This document shows, one piece after another, positions 1 through 12,867 of a stretch of 64,000 nucleotides of DNA (positions are counted from its first letter, which is position 1; the number at the start of each line of letters is the position of its first letter). The notes under the pieces are model-generated. The model made no database searches. It was not told where the DNA came from and saw nothing but the letters and a program-made list of their open reading frames with translations. The translations under genes were made by a program, and so were the position numbers. The DNA comes from Enoplosus armatus (Eukaryota; Chordata; Actinopteri; Centrarchiformes; Enoplosidae), in NCBI RefSeq assembly GCF_043641665.1, contig NC_092182.1, positions 11,656,956-11,720,955 of the forward strand, written 5' to 3'.

Positions 1-1116
1 ATTCAATGTTTCGATCTCTCAGAGTAGACTGCAACTAATGGCTTCACTGGTGTCTATTTATAACATTATCTAAGGTAATTAGACAGTTGATTTAGTTTTT
101 AGTTCAGTCAAGCTCTGTCAATGTCACAGTCCACAGTCTCGGCCCAGCCTCCACTCAACAATACAATCATTTTGACGACAGTAGAGTTCATGTTTGGGAC
201 CACACAGTCACTGGATTGAAACGGTGTTTAGTCTGGGAAAAATGTGGGAGAGGAAAATGAACGAATGTCGCTCTCCTGCAAGAATAACTGCTGAGGAACC
301 CCCGAGGCAGGGAGCAAAGTCAATGCTTCATGTGTGTATCCTCCATTCGTTTCCTTGTGAAGGTGATCCGTAAAATTAGTTGAGCTGTATTCAATAATGG
401 TTAGTGGAGCTGGTGTTAGGCCTAATTTAAGAAAAAGTGGGTTTCCTTACACCTCTCGTTAAAGAGAAAGTAAATAATCTGCATGACTGAATTTGTCAAA
501 ACAACTCAAACTGCAAAGGTTTTTGATTGCAAATAGCTGGAAAGCTCAACCTCTCACATCTCAGCTGGAAGACCATACAGGAGAGGTGCAGTGGTGGAAA
601 GTAACAAAGCACATTTTGAGGTACATTTTACTATATACTTCTACTGCACCACATTTTAGAGGGACTACTGTAGATATTTACTTACTTACTGTTCAGATTA
701 AGATTTCACATATAAAAAGGTTTCAGTTTATTGAATATGATGCAGTTTTATAGGTTAAACTACTCAAAAATATGTAAAGTAGTTTAAATAAGTTCCACCT
801 TGACAAACTACAACATTATGTGCTGCTTTATGAGTACTTTTGCTGCTTTAAGTATATTTTCCGGGTAATAACTTTTGAATGCAGGAGTTTTACTTGTAAA
901 CGAGTATTTTTGTGTTGCAGAATTGCTACTTCTACTTGGGTAAAGGATCTGAATACTTTTTCCACCACTGGAAAGGTGAGATGTTGCTGACATGATTTGG
1001 GCATAGCAGGCTTTGACAGGCATGTGTGATTAAAATGTCAGTGTAATATTGCTTCCTGCTGTGCACCCTGTAGTGATGCCCGATACTGCCGCTCCTCAGA
1101 CTACAGGAAACCTTAC
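1..1116 (-). other. CYP27B1 intron 3 (partial)
   Basis: Non-coding sequence following the donor at 1116-1115. It holds one hAT-like element (589-970). Neither strand shows a P450 exon 4, so the intron continues past the window edge. Confidence 0.7.
589..970. mobile_element. hAT-like non-autonomous element (MITE), about 380 bp
   Basis: The ends are inverted: CAGTGGTGGAAA at 589-600 and TTTCCACCACTG closing at 970. The flanking 8-mers are gagaggtg (581-588) and gaaaggtg (971-978), 7 of 8 identical, as expected for an 8-bp hAT target-site duplication. The inside is rich in short aagtac/gtactt-like words, the hallmark of a widespread teleost family. No transposase is encoded. A related truncated copy lies at 35417-36180 in the opposite sense. 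Confidence 0.8.
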
Positions 1117-3024
1117 CCTCGAGGCCGAAGCGATAGAACTCGCTGGCGATGTCGGTGACGAGGCCTTGGGAACATCTGCGATGGCGAAGTTTGGCGACGA
1201 GGTCACCGACCACGCTGTTCAGGGTTTTATCATAAGCCTCGACTGCCTTCGGTCGCAGCATGTGCTTCCCCAGGAGACTTCTCACCGACTGCCACTCCTC
1301 TCCCTCACTAGGAACACACACCGAGTGAAGATGAACAAATACTTATGTGAGTGTACAGTAGGATCTGTCAGCTGTTTGTCCACTTGACTTCATTCAGAAT
1401 CAGCAGAGAACTTGACACCACACATGGTATACAGCCAGAAGGTAAATAATTGAATTTAAAGTCTTATAAGTTGATCACAATGGCTTAATATTAATGAATG
1501 AAATGAGATGAGAACAGCTGTCTCATCTTTGATTTGAATGATCATGTTGTGTCTTTGTTTCCTGTCAAGGACTAATTACAAATCATTCAAGTTTACTTTG
1601 TCTTGTGATTTCTAATGAGATTGAAGAAGGACAAAGGAGAGGAAAAGTCTGAATGAGAGACACTCACGACGTCAGGAGTCCACAGTGATGTCCCCTGAGC
1701 TTCCTGTAGTCCTTCCAGGAGGAAAGGTCCGAGCGCATGGGGTGCTGGCCCTCCTGCCTCAGGACCTGCTCAATGAGCGCTGGATCGGCCACATGAACCG
1801 TCAGGATGGGGCCGAAGCTCGCCTTCCACATGGGGCCGTACCGCTGCACTCCGTCCAGCTGGGACATGAGAGAGAGGATTGATCTTTGTAAAATAAAAAA
1901 TAATAATAAAAAAAGACCCTGCTGGCTATGAGATGATTGGCATCACCTTAAGACATTAAGATGCCTGCAGGCTTTTCTAATCCACTAATGATTTTGTTGA
2001 AGATACATAACTTGATGGGCACAGCATTGATTTCTACTTGACCGACATATTGATAACTGAATTTACAACTGCACAGTAGACGGGCAGTAAAATCAATTAT
2101 TAGATGTATTTTAAATGTGCACCAAAGACCTCCAGCCCATTACTTCTCAAAAGGGAAATGCAGATTAAAGCCCCCCCCCTCCACTCAGAAATGTGTTTTG
2201 CTTATTGTTACTTCACTTGGATGTTTAAGCTTCACTGTGCAGGTGATGTATGTGCAGAGTTTGACACTAAAAGGTTATTTTCACATTCATCTGCTGAAGA
2301 GGGAAAAGTGCTGTGCTCACATTAAATCTGAGTTTAAGACGTGAAGATTTTGTGACATCACAACTAGTTTGGAAGCCAATCAGTGGTCCAGTATGCAAGA
2401 CACATCTTGTGTCCAGTGAATGCACAACATTTGCATATTAATAGATTGTGGTAGAAGAGGGATTAGCCTTGATTATTTTTGGAGAATTTATAACCAGGAG
2501 ATTGAACCTACAGGAAACATATCAGACTCAACTTTAAATGTCTTGAAACATGTCTGGAGGAGACACTGAAACTATTTCACAGTTATCTAAAACTAACCAC
2601 AGTTATTATCAGTTATTTTTCTACGACCATCTATTATGTTTTCATAAATGCATCCATTCTGTGCATCATTTAGTCCACTATGATGCAGCCTACACTGTGT
2701 GCTGCCTATTTCTTAAAAATGCCAGTAGGTCTGTTGTGAATATTCATGAGTTTTTACAGTTTTCCTCTTTGACTTCACCCCCGTTGAACTTCATCATCTT
2801 ACCTGTAACTCGTGCAGCCGCGACAGCCCCCGTTTGGCGAACAAGTCCCAGGCGAAGCTGGCGACCGACGGTCCGGGCATGTCGTCCAGAGTCCTCACTG
2901 CCTTGGTCCCCTCCGGACCGGCCGACGCGCCCTCAGCCCACCTCTCCATCCACTTGACCAGGGGGAAGGCGCTCCGGCCGGATACTCTAAGAGCTTGTTG
3001 CAGCATCCTTCTCGCAGAGACCAT
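1117..3024 (-). CDS. cyp27b1: CYP27B1, 25-hydroxyvitamin D 1-alpha-hydroxylase, 5' part (coding exons 1-3)
   Basis: Mitochondrial cytochrome P450 that makes hormonal 1,25-dihydroxyvitamin D. Exons on the minus strand are 3024-2803 (ends CAG|gtaaga), 1858-1668 (cccag|CTGGAC to TC|gtgagt) and 1307-1117 (cctag|TGAG to GAGG|gtaagg). They join in frame into 201 residues. The start (MVSARRML) opens an Arg-rich, acid-free stretch that looks like a mitochondrial presequence. It is followed by a P450 entry motif LDDMPGPS, then SRLHELQ, RYGPMWKASFGP, QVLRQEGQHP, EGEEWQSVRSLL and EFYRFGLEG. These segments fit CYP27B1 better than CYP27A1 (SRLHELQ; GLLTxEGEEW), and the neighbours METTL1, MARCHF9 and CDK4 agree. 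Haem-binding Cys, ExxR and I-helix exons lie beyond the left edge. Only nucleotides 1-1116 follow exon 3, and I see no exon 4 there. The start is the first ATG in frame, about 50 bp below a TATA box. Confidence 0.9.
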
Positions 3025-3073
3025 GGAGCGGTGGCCGGACGCGGGTCATTTTCATTTCCACGGCTGAAGGCTC

Positions 3074-3081
3074 TATTTATA
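3074..3081 (-). promoter_or_regulatory. TATA box of CYP27B1
   Basis: Minus-strand TATAAATA, about 50 bp upstream of the CYP27B1 ATG (3024), placing initiation near 3045-3050 and implying a very short 5' leader. Position and sequence are seen directly; use as a promoter is inferred. Confidence 0.7.
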
Positions 3082-3140
3082 ACGCGGGACCTGCTCCTCG
3101 AACCCGCAGAGATAAAAGCTGTAAATTTTCTTATTCTGGG

Positions 3141-3190
3141 CCAATCATGGGAGTAAATGCAGCGCAAGCCCCGCCCCGTCCCGCCCCGCC
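3141..3190 (-). promoter_or_regulatory. CCAAT box and GC boxes upstream of CYP27B1
   Basis: An inverted CCAAT box (ATTGG on the minus strand, 3141-3145) is followed further upstream by clustered CCCCGCCCC-type GC boxes at 3169-3190. These are typical NF-Y and Sp1 site shapes at proximal-promoter distance from the TATA box. A second CCAAT lies at 3232-3236. Binding is not shown by sequence alone. Confidence 0.5.
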
Positions 3191-4884
3191 TGGATGGGAC
3201 TGGGAAGGTGTGAGCCGAGAGGAAGGTGTGTCCAATCAGAGGGCCGAGCTCAGACCATCCCAGAGACAGCACACGTGGAGGACCTGGATAAATAATACAT
3301 GACTTCCCTGTTACCTCTTATCTCCCCCCCCCCCCCCCCCCTCTCCGTGCAGCACTTTGCTCTCTGATAGTGCAGCAGACTGCAGAGATCAGGCACTTGG
3401 AAATTGTGTCTTGTGTGCTTAAAATATCACTTATCCTCAAGGCCAATGTTATTATAGATCCCATGGGCCTGTATGTAGGCCAGACCTACAAACAAACAGC
3501 TGGATCAATAACCACAGAGTACCATAAATTACGATTTAGCCATTCACACTAAGCATCATAAACAGACTTATTATAAAGAAGAACAGGCACTGGAACATTA
3601 TTTCAAGCTCAACTTGGAAAAATAGGCGGGGGTTTCCTGTGTCTTTTTCCAGACCTGGTGGGGCTTTGTTTACCCAGCGATGACCAGTTCTTTTGCTGAC
3701 TTGGTAGGTTTCCTAGCAAGGGAGAAAATCCTGACCTGATTTCATTTGAACTGGAATTTGTCCAAAGCACCATGTGTGTGGACTGTGAAGTAACAACCCC
3801 GGGGCTGTACTCAGAATCTGCTTTGACATTTACTCCAGTATTTCGTAGGCTCTAACTAGAAATATTAGATCACCCAGTTTCAGAGAAACACAGAGGATTG
3901 ACTGGCAAACCTGGCTATAAAATAATGAGGCCTGATGGAAGACCTCTGCACTCCCAGCAGGACGAATGAGTTACATCTCAGCATTGAATTTACACTTGAC
4001 GGACTGTATTTTTCTTATCCATTATGGTACATCTTTGATCATCATCTTGTTTACAAGAGGCTCCTGGCAAGTCACTACATTTAAGCAGCTAGTTGGTGGT
4101 GCGTACAAAACACAAAACATGACTTATAGTTATCAAAGCATGAAAACAAAACATGACAAAATCATTGTTTTGACATTAATTCATAATGCAAGTTGCATTC
4201 AGTTTACTTTTATTGCTGAAAGTAAATATTAGAAGCAAGAGTAACTTGAGTAAGAAAAAAGCAGTTTTGATGAATCCAAAAGAGGTTATGGATTTAATGT
4301 GTGACAGTGGGTTATGCTAATGAAAGAGAAAATGTCTCTTTTATCCATTTGCAGAGACTGAGAGAACAAACAGGCAAGGCTGATCACAGTTTCTTCATAA
4401 ATACACTGAGGTATACGGGTGTAAAAACTGCTTTAAATAAACTGAGTAATAAAAAAAGAATGCATTTAAAAATTAATATGAACCAATGTGTCTGTCATTT
4501 AGCTTCATACAAATCAGAGTGATGGGTATGAAATGGATATTTCAAAATAAATTGACATGAACTATTTATATACAACATTTAAAGGTATAAGATGGGACTT
4601 AGTATTATGATACACAATATCAGGTGGCAACAACTGGCTGACAGGTTCTTCCTTTCTCTGAATCCATAATAATACCAAGGTATTTTACAGAATCAATTTG
4701 TGGTAATAAAGACCCCACACTGCATGTAATTGAAAGTATATTTTAGGATATTTTGGCTCTGTGTTTAGTGCCAAGAAATATATGCTATGACTAAAACATT
4801 CAATCAATCAATCAATCAATCATCAGCAGCTGACCAAAGGGCAGAGAGAAAAATAAATAAATAAAGAATGCGTAAGAAAAATAA

Positions 4885-5110
4885 GAAAGACATAATTCAG
4901 GACAGGTGGGGGGCGACTTGAACGAGTCAACAGGGCGGATCTGATCAGAAGGGGCAGACTGTTCCACAATCTAAGGGAAATGAATGCGAACATGTGGCCA
5001 GTTGGTCAGGAGGAGGCCCATGTCAGACGACCTGAGAGGCCTGGAGGTCTGTGATGCAGAGGGGGGCATTCCATTCAGGGCTTTAAAAACAGTGCAACCT
5101 TATAATCAAT
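4885..5110. repeat. Degenerate teleost interspersed repeat
   Basis: Contains words typical of a dispersed fish repeat (gttccacaatctaagg, gtcagacgacctgagag, cattcagggctttaaaaac). Recognised from memory of fish sequence rather than from a second copy in this window, so the boundaries are approximate. Confidence 0.4.
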
Positions 5111-8100
5111 AAAACATTCCTGTTGGTTTTATACTGAAGTTTTTCTGTGACGTTTATGTGTAATCCCTCTGATAAATGACTAATAATCACCCTTTAAACT
5201 AGCTATTCCCCCAACACCAGGTCTTACCCAGTCATAAGTTATGACAACAATAACTTACCACACAGTACCACAGCCAATCCTATGGGTGCATATATAAACA
5301 TGTGCAGACTGGAGGAGAAAGAAAAATGGGTTGGCGCCTGAAAATGAGCCCAGCTGCCTACTAAAAGACATATTGCTGTCTACTTATAATGATGTGCAGA
5401 ATAACAGTGGACCAGCATACTATTTATGCAGGAGTATCCAGTAGATTTACAACAGTGCGACGGGCCTGCTGCCCTGTGATGTTCTGACTTAGTCATGAAC
5501 AGACAACGTGGACTTCTGCTGGGCGAAACAGTGATTAAGAGAAATTTATTGCACAGAAGTTCTTCCTGCTGTAATGTCACATGTCTGGCCAGCCTGCTGC
5601 AGGGTTAAAAGGTCACTTCTGACATGACACATGACATTTTGATCTTTAGGCATCTAGTGCAGAGTACTTGGTTTTGAATTTCAGGGCCAATTTCCTGTGT
5701 TGGCATTCTACAAAGGCCAACTATAATGTGAGCATGAATACATGAAAAAAGCATTAATAAGATTAACAGCAGCAGAAAGACTGTGACATAACAAAGTCAG
5801 ATTAGGTTACACAATGATGATCATACACACTAAAGTCGGGGAACATGAAATCGATGAAAACATCTGACAGCACCAGCTGTATTGAATGAAGCCTCCAGGG
5901 GGAAAAGGGTAATATTGGAAGACCGTTTTTAAGCACTGTAGCAATCACCACATATCTGACCTCACTATTTACAGTACTTGACCTGAACATGTGAATCAGA
6001 CTTCAGTTTCAGGAGACACAAAACAAACTATGAGGTTGAGTTATGAGTACAACATAGAGCAAAGATCAAACCCGGTCTGTCAGAAAACGTCTATACACGA
6101 GACCAGTACATGAGACTTCCTGAGTGGAAGATGCATAGTTATCTTCAAGGGTGGAAGATAAAGATAAATACAATGACCTCTGAAATTTACATGAACACAT
6201 AAACAACTTTTAAACAAGGTCACCACTGTCTTGATGAGTCCTGGTCTTACGCAACACACTGCAAACAAATCAAAAGATTGTTTGTTTGTTAGTCCCTATA
6301 TCCCCCTGTTTGTTGGACCTGCCTGTTTAGGACAACACATAATAACACGAACAATGCAAAAAATGCACTTCCCTCATCTTGTTCTTCTTGATTTTTCTAA
6401 GAAAGATGCACATATTTTCACATTTTCCTGCGGCATGGCAGCTCAGAGGCTCATCTTCAGTTTCTTGTTCAGCAGGCAGGTAGTTTAAGATCACATAAGA
6501 AGCTGATGCAAATTAAATTCTCCCCAAAACCAGACATTTTTTAATTAATCTGGCCATGCCTGAGTAACGGGGGATTAATATTGATTATGAAAAACATAAT
6601 AAGAAATCCTGTGAAAGAATGGCTTCTTTGTGCGGCCGTGTGGTGTGAACTGATGTGGCCCAGTAGTAGATCATGCTATAGAGCGCAGAGGGGATAGCCT
6701 GAGAGGTATTTCCCCTTACTGGATTGGCTCAGTGCCCAGACGGGAGGCTGCCATACTCTCAGACTAGTGTGCTAAAGTTCATGGCTGCAGTCTGCCTGTC
6801 TGGGTGGTATCAGAAGAGTGCGTATGTGCCCAGAGGTGCAGATGAATGACTGAGTATGTGTCTAGCAGTTGTATTAGCTGTTTTCCCTCACTCAGCAGGC
6901 TGGTGAGGATGGTGTATTTATGGTGATGGAGTCTACTCCGAGCCCCCCCCCCCCATACTTTCCACTGTATTTGGTGTCTGAATGGCCATGTTTGTTATGT
7001 GGTCACCCATTAAGTATGTGGTTCCCAATCTTTTTTGTCTGACGTATTCCCCCACAGCACCCCTTTAATGGCACCAACCATCATGTTCCAAAATGTTCTT
7101 GTGAATGGGTTATAAACTGGATATTTATTAACAACATTAATTATATAATAATGGATATTCATACAACTGAACTGTCAAATACCACTTGGAGTGGTGGAAG
7201 CTGAACCAAATGTTTTCCACTACTTTTAATTTATTCTTATTCATTACTTTTAGCTACAAATTGAAACTGTTTATCCATTACTTTTAGCTAAATATTTATG
7301 TTTACTACAGGGAGCTCGGCATTGGGTGTTGTATTTAGAATAGCTGTTGGTTATCTAGCTATGTTTTCCATAAGATCAGCAGGATGTGGGCATGTTCATA
7401 AAGGCCATGGGATGCAACCTAGGTCTGGTCTGTTTAACAAAGTTACGCAAACCAAGAGAGCGATTATTAAAACATAGCAGCAGATAACTTTTCTGTTTCT
7501 TTGTTATCCCAGGCTAAATATTCTCTCAAATTCAAATTTATAGTATATTTTTGGATGTAGGCACATTCATGAATGTGAGTGCATGTCTACTGTACCCGAA
7601 AAATAGTGCTCCCCAAAAAGCGATGGTGTGATTTGTACACTGCAGTTTATCAACTTCATTTTCATATTTCATCTGTTTATACATTACTTTAGCCAACTAT
7701 TTCAACTGACTCAGGTTGGTGGGCAGCTTACTGGTGTAAATATAATAAACATCAGCATCACAGCAATTTGTAATCCTATTTGGCTGTTTATTTTCCTTCT
7801 TAACACAAATATATACATATATATATTATAAAATCATAATCTTTTAGTTGAGTTTAGTTTAGTTAAGCTTTCAACTGTAGAAGTATCCTTGGGAATCCCA
7901 GCATTAAGTACTGACTCAAAGAGTAATACTATTTGAGATTGGCCTACTTTTCATATTTATACATGCATGTTGTTCCCATTTGTGTAATTAATGTTTTAGG
8001 GTGCTTTTCATTGTGTTTGTAAAATGTTCACTGTTCAGGATATAATATTCAGGATGTGTTTATGATGCTTCAGACATGTTCAGACACTAAATGTTTTCTG

Positions 8101-11100
8101 TATGGCAGTAAGCTGAGGAGTGGAGGTGTGCAGAGTTACTAACAACATTTGCCAAATGCCCAACAGCTGCTGCTTGTGAGCACACAGGATATGAGGATGT
8201 GGTAATGAAGAATAAAAATAGAGCAATAAAATTACTGAATAATGGTTTTTATTGCTATACATGTTGTAATTGATTAAGACTTTCATGTCATGAACATGGG
8301 CATCTGGTTATGTTTTAAAATGGAGGAGCAAACTTGGAAAGATACATAATTGGCATGGGGTCTGGGGGTCCTCCCCCAGAAAAGAAAAAAGCAATTTAAA
8401 ACAAATTTCCTGCATGTCTATACCAGCTAACCTGACTTATGGTAACAATAGAGGATCATTTCCAAAACATAAAATAATCATAATTTTGTTTACGCCCTAC
8501 TAAATCTTACAGTTAGATGAACAATAATGACACATTATAAGATTGTGTGTTCCTCACTTTGTTGAATGTGACTGCATGGCTCATAAAATCCCATTTGAAC
8601 CAGAGGCCGGGTTGGATGGAAAACATGCTGGACAGAAACACTATCCTAGGTTAGTCTGCTGTTGAGAGGGGTGAGGGGGAGAGAGGGGCAACAAATTAGC
8701 TGCAATTAGAGATATTAATAGTAATTGGACAAATCACAGAGGGGATGTAGTGGTAAAATAAAAGGTGGGTAAACTATAAATGTCTGCTGGCTAAACTGTC
8801 CACTGTTAGGTAATGGTAAACTCATAAAAAGGTGAGTAAACCCTATGTTGTGCTTGAAAAATGTACTTTGTGTGTTTACCCTCCACTACATCCCTAATGA
8901 TAAAATCAACAGGTCTAAAATATTATTAAAAGAGCTGACTCTTTGATTTGGGTCCTTCTCCACAGCCGAATTCTGTCCAATCAGCGAGCTAACAATAAGC
9001 TGGCACAGTTAGCTAACGTTGACTCGCAAGGCGCTTCGGCATTGCGGGGACTATATGATGATAAGTTTATTTATTTTTAAGACAAAAAGTGGGGAACCAA
9101 AACGAAAACTTTGCTCCCCTTAATTGAATAATGGGGATGCATTTGCTCCACTCGCTCCATTGCTCAGGCGCCTACGTTCATGAATATAAAATAAGTGTTC
9201 AAGGTATGAGAAAGACTTCTGGCTGTATATGATGTATGTTCACCACAGAGACAGCATACATGTGATACTGTCTTTGTTGCTGGGCTACAGACCTACTGTA
9301 TATAATGAGTGATGACGCAGAACATTTAACACTCTATAATGATTTTTCACTAAAACCATAATTAACACTCTGCCTGGTCGTGTTGACAAAGAGACATAAC
9401 ATTACACAACCCAGATTACATTCTTGGCCAGTGCTGGTTTTTCTTAATTATTCTTCCCATTTAGCTTTGGATTTCTTTCCTCTGAAGCTTGTTTTTACTC
9501 TGGGGTCTTAGCTCTTATATGGCATTTTTAACAGCAGCAGCATCTCTGTATATTTGATCAGCAGTATATAAAACACAAGTAGATACGTGTCTTGGAGTAA
9601 GATTATTAGACAACATATGTAAAAGAAGTATACGGGGTATTCAAGGTTATATATCAATCTACATTTTCAGAGTTGAAGTCCTTTTTGTTGTACTTCTCTA
9701 CATCTCTACAACTCAACCACTGAGAGCTACAGTGAGATTCGTCTGGGACGAAACAAATGGATGCTGTAATTTTATTTGTGAACTAGTAGTGGTTTCCATT
9801 CTCATAACTACATTCTTGTATTTTCAACAACATCAGGTAGCGGCTAGAGTCCATAACATGTCATACATCCTCTGAGGATGGCACTACAATAAAGATCGCC
9901 CCCAAGACAGACAGCGCTACATACTCAGAAACACTTTTGTCTGCACTTTTTGTCAAAAGCACATATTCAGACTAACCTACAATCAGCAGTGCACCAGCCC
10001 AGACATGACTGGCAACCACTTGGCACTGTGTCATATTTTGGTCATCCGATGCAAGCTGACTTAAACGATGAAGCAGTCATGATGTCATGAGCAGCAGGTG
10101 TAAACAGTTAGAGAGTCTGAGAAAGCTGCAGCTGCTCTCCACTTCTAAATAATTACTGGTGTCCATCAGCAGCAAAGCTCACTTTGAAAAGTTCGGGGAG
10201 ATCACACTTCCTAATATTTATCACTTACATGTGGCTGTGGGATAAAAACGCACATGCAATAAAAGTAACTGTATTGTTTCTGTATTTGGTACGACCCCAC
10301 TGACAATCATTTACTTCCACATACTTTAAATCTTGCAGGACATCTTGTGTCCAGCAGTTAAACTTTTGAAATGAGAAATATTTGAATAATCATCTATTCA
10401 TGATTTTCAGTGAGAGAGAACGAGTACGTCATTTTTTTAACAAGGTCATTTGCTTTGTGTGAAAACCATATCAGACACAAATCATCATTGAAAGTAGAGT
10501 ATTTTGTCTTAAAACGTGTCTGGAGGGAACATAGAGTTAAAACTATAATCTGTGATAAAAAATAATAATATATTTTAACTTGTATGGGACTGTATGGGCT
10601 GTCTTTTTGATGGTTTTGCGTAGAGGAATGACTAAACTATTGAACGACAGGAGTACAGACTCAGCTATGATGGGATATTTTTTTCCTTGGGTGTGAATAG
10701 TCACAGACAGCCTTGCAGTAAGGAGGGAACACAGGACAATTAGGAGAAGTTGGAGACAAAGAGATTCTTCTATGTTGAGTTGAAGGGCATGAAATGATAG
10801 GTTTGGCAACTCAGGTCAGTAGAGGTTTCTCATTAGTCCAGACCTGAGAAGTGAGGAAGGATTTGATGCTGCATGCTTGCCTGCAGGATGGCAGATTTGC
10901 TGTGATGTGGCTGTGTTGAATCTCTCCAGAATTGTTAATGCGGTGGGAAGAAACGGGTCAGGATTTTCTGTGGAAGTACAACAGCTCAGTTGGGTTTAGG
11001 CCGAACGGGCAGACATCCAGCTGGAGATGTCAACCAGGCAGCAGAGATGCAGTTCTCAACCTGAGTATAAGAGTGCCAACAGCTTGGCAAAAAGAAGGAA

Positions 11101-11307
11101 ATGTTGTGTGATGTGATTATGAATGTAGAAAGAAGATCAGGTCAGAGAACCTTCTTCATGATAAATGATGAGTTCAGTTGGACATTTAGGATGGAAACTC
11201 TTGCCGGCTTGTGTTGGAGTCTGGTGGTTGAATATTATTATAGGCTTATTAAAGGTGGTTATTAAAGGCTTTGAAAAAGTCTGAGAGAGTGAAGACTGAA
11301 GAAGAAG

Positions 11308-11677
11308 TTTAAAGGAACAGTTCAACATGTTGCAAAATTCACTTATTTGCTTATTCTTGCTGAGAACTAGAGAAGATCGATACCACTCTCACTGTACCAC
11401 TAGTACGGTAAATATTTGACTACAGCCAGCAGCAGGTTAGCTTAGCTTAGCATAAAGACTGAAAACAGGGGTAAACGCCTGGCCTGGGTTAAAACACAAG
11501 TTGTGTACCACACTGTACAATGCAGGCTGCTGCTAAGCCTATTTTGTCACCTCGCTAGCTAGGCTGCTGGCTGTAGCTTCACATTTACCGTACAGACAAG
11601 AGAGTGTTATTGATCTTCTCATGTAATTCTTGGTAAGAAAGCAAACATTTCTCAAAATGTCAAACTACATTGCTTTA
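11308..11677. mobile_element. TTAA-type MITE, copy 1
   Basis: Begins TTTAAAGGAACAGTTCAACA and ends with the degenerate inverted counterpart (ctcaaaatgtcaaactacat ... gcttta). Inside are the words gcttagcttagcataaagac and aacaggggtaaacgcctgg, shared with copies at 49005-49306 (opposite orientation internally) and 58816-59400. No coding capacity. Confidence 0.65.
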
Positions 11678-12345
11678 ATTGTGTGTACTGAGTGGAACGA
11701 GAGCAGCTTGAAGTCAAATGCTCTTGGAGGAGATTGATGAAACTGACAAGACAAGAAAGATGACAATGAAATCAGTGACAAAGGTTTACTACATATTTTT
11801 TAACACATCCTTGTGTGTTATAAATTATGGACAGCTGCCTCTGTAAACACGTTCAGGGGGGAATTAACCTTTGACCTCAATAACAGTCTGATATCCAGAT
11901 GCAACAGATTCTTTGGGGATGAAGCAAAGGCAGCATCCACATTGCTTTACTGGTGTTGCCAACTGCTAATCATTAAGTTTCTCTTTCTTTGATTCCCTGC
12001 AGCACATTTAATTAAACTCTTGTTTGATGACATGATGGTACTAAAATGTTAAATGATGTACTTTGGCTGACTCAAATGGCTTTGTTGCCACATGGCAATA
12101 ATAAGTGATAACAGAACAGCGGCTCCTCTGCAACATCACAGATTTGATGGGCTAGACAGGTTAGCATTTTCACACCATAAACAATTCTGTGAATACTTAC
12201 TGTATTGTATCAAAGCATGTGTAGACAAGAGGAGATGAGTCAGGGATTTGAGCTTAAAGGTTTGTGACCTTGGAAATAGCAATTTGGCAAATAATTATCA
12301 GCACATGGTCCACTTGGAGTTTTTGAAGCTTTCAGCCACATCGCA

Positions 12346-12443
12346 TCCACTTACTCTGATTTTCCAAAACCTGGCCTTCCATGACAGCTGACTAACCCCA
12401 TCTGCTGAGGAAGGCCAAGCTTTGGAAAACCTGAGTAAGTGGA
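12346..12443. repeat. Long imperfect inverted repeat (hairpin), 35-nt arms
   Basis: Arm 12346-12380 pairs with arm 12409-12443 across a 28-nt loop. The arms differ at only four positions. Three of these become G-U wobbles if the minus strand is transcribed, leaving one true mismatch. An extra stretch at 12307-12315 can compete for the same 3' arm. The size suits a small-RNA precursor or a short palindromic element; no expression evidence is available. Confidence 0.6.
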
Positions 12444-12780
12444 CCTTGTGTTAGGGGCTTTTCGAGTCCTCAAAAATGAATACATCATACGTGATGTTTA
12501 AAAACTGAGTTTCATTAAGCTTGATAATGTGCCATGCCATGAAGCAAATATATAAGGCTGCTTTCTTTCTTTCAGTCAGACCTTTTCTTATTTCACGATC
12601 AATGCTATACAGAAAACACTCATCTCCATAGCTTAATGATAAAAATGTTGATTGAGCAATTCATTTCTCCCCTCATGGCCTTAACATTTTGTTGAGCTAC
12701 CCAACAACAGGAAGCTCCATTTATTTGAGAATAAATTATTGCCTGTGGATCCGTAAATATGCTTTTCATGGGCAAAGTTT

Positions 12781-12783
<3 letters not shown>

Positions 12784-12864
<81 letters not shown>
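12784..12864. repeat. (AG)40 microsatellite
   Basis: Uninterrupted AG dinucleotides over 81 bases. It creates an artificial Arg-Glu open frame that is not a gene. Confidence 0.97.

Positions 12865-12867
<3 letters not shown>

Noticed and set aside
1117..3024. CYP27A1 or CYP27C1 instead of CYP27B1
   Set aside because: The segments SRLHELQ, GLLTSEGEEW and EFYRFGLEG and the METTL1/MARCHF9/CDK4 neighbourhood fit CYP27B1 better.
2550..3272. Overlapping frames of 76-135 aa on both strands around CYP27B1 exon 1
   Set aside because: Only the minus frame 3024-2803 carries P450 homology; the others are shadows in GC-rich promoter and exon sequence.
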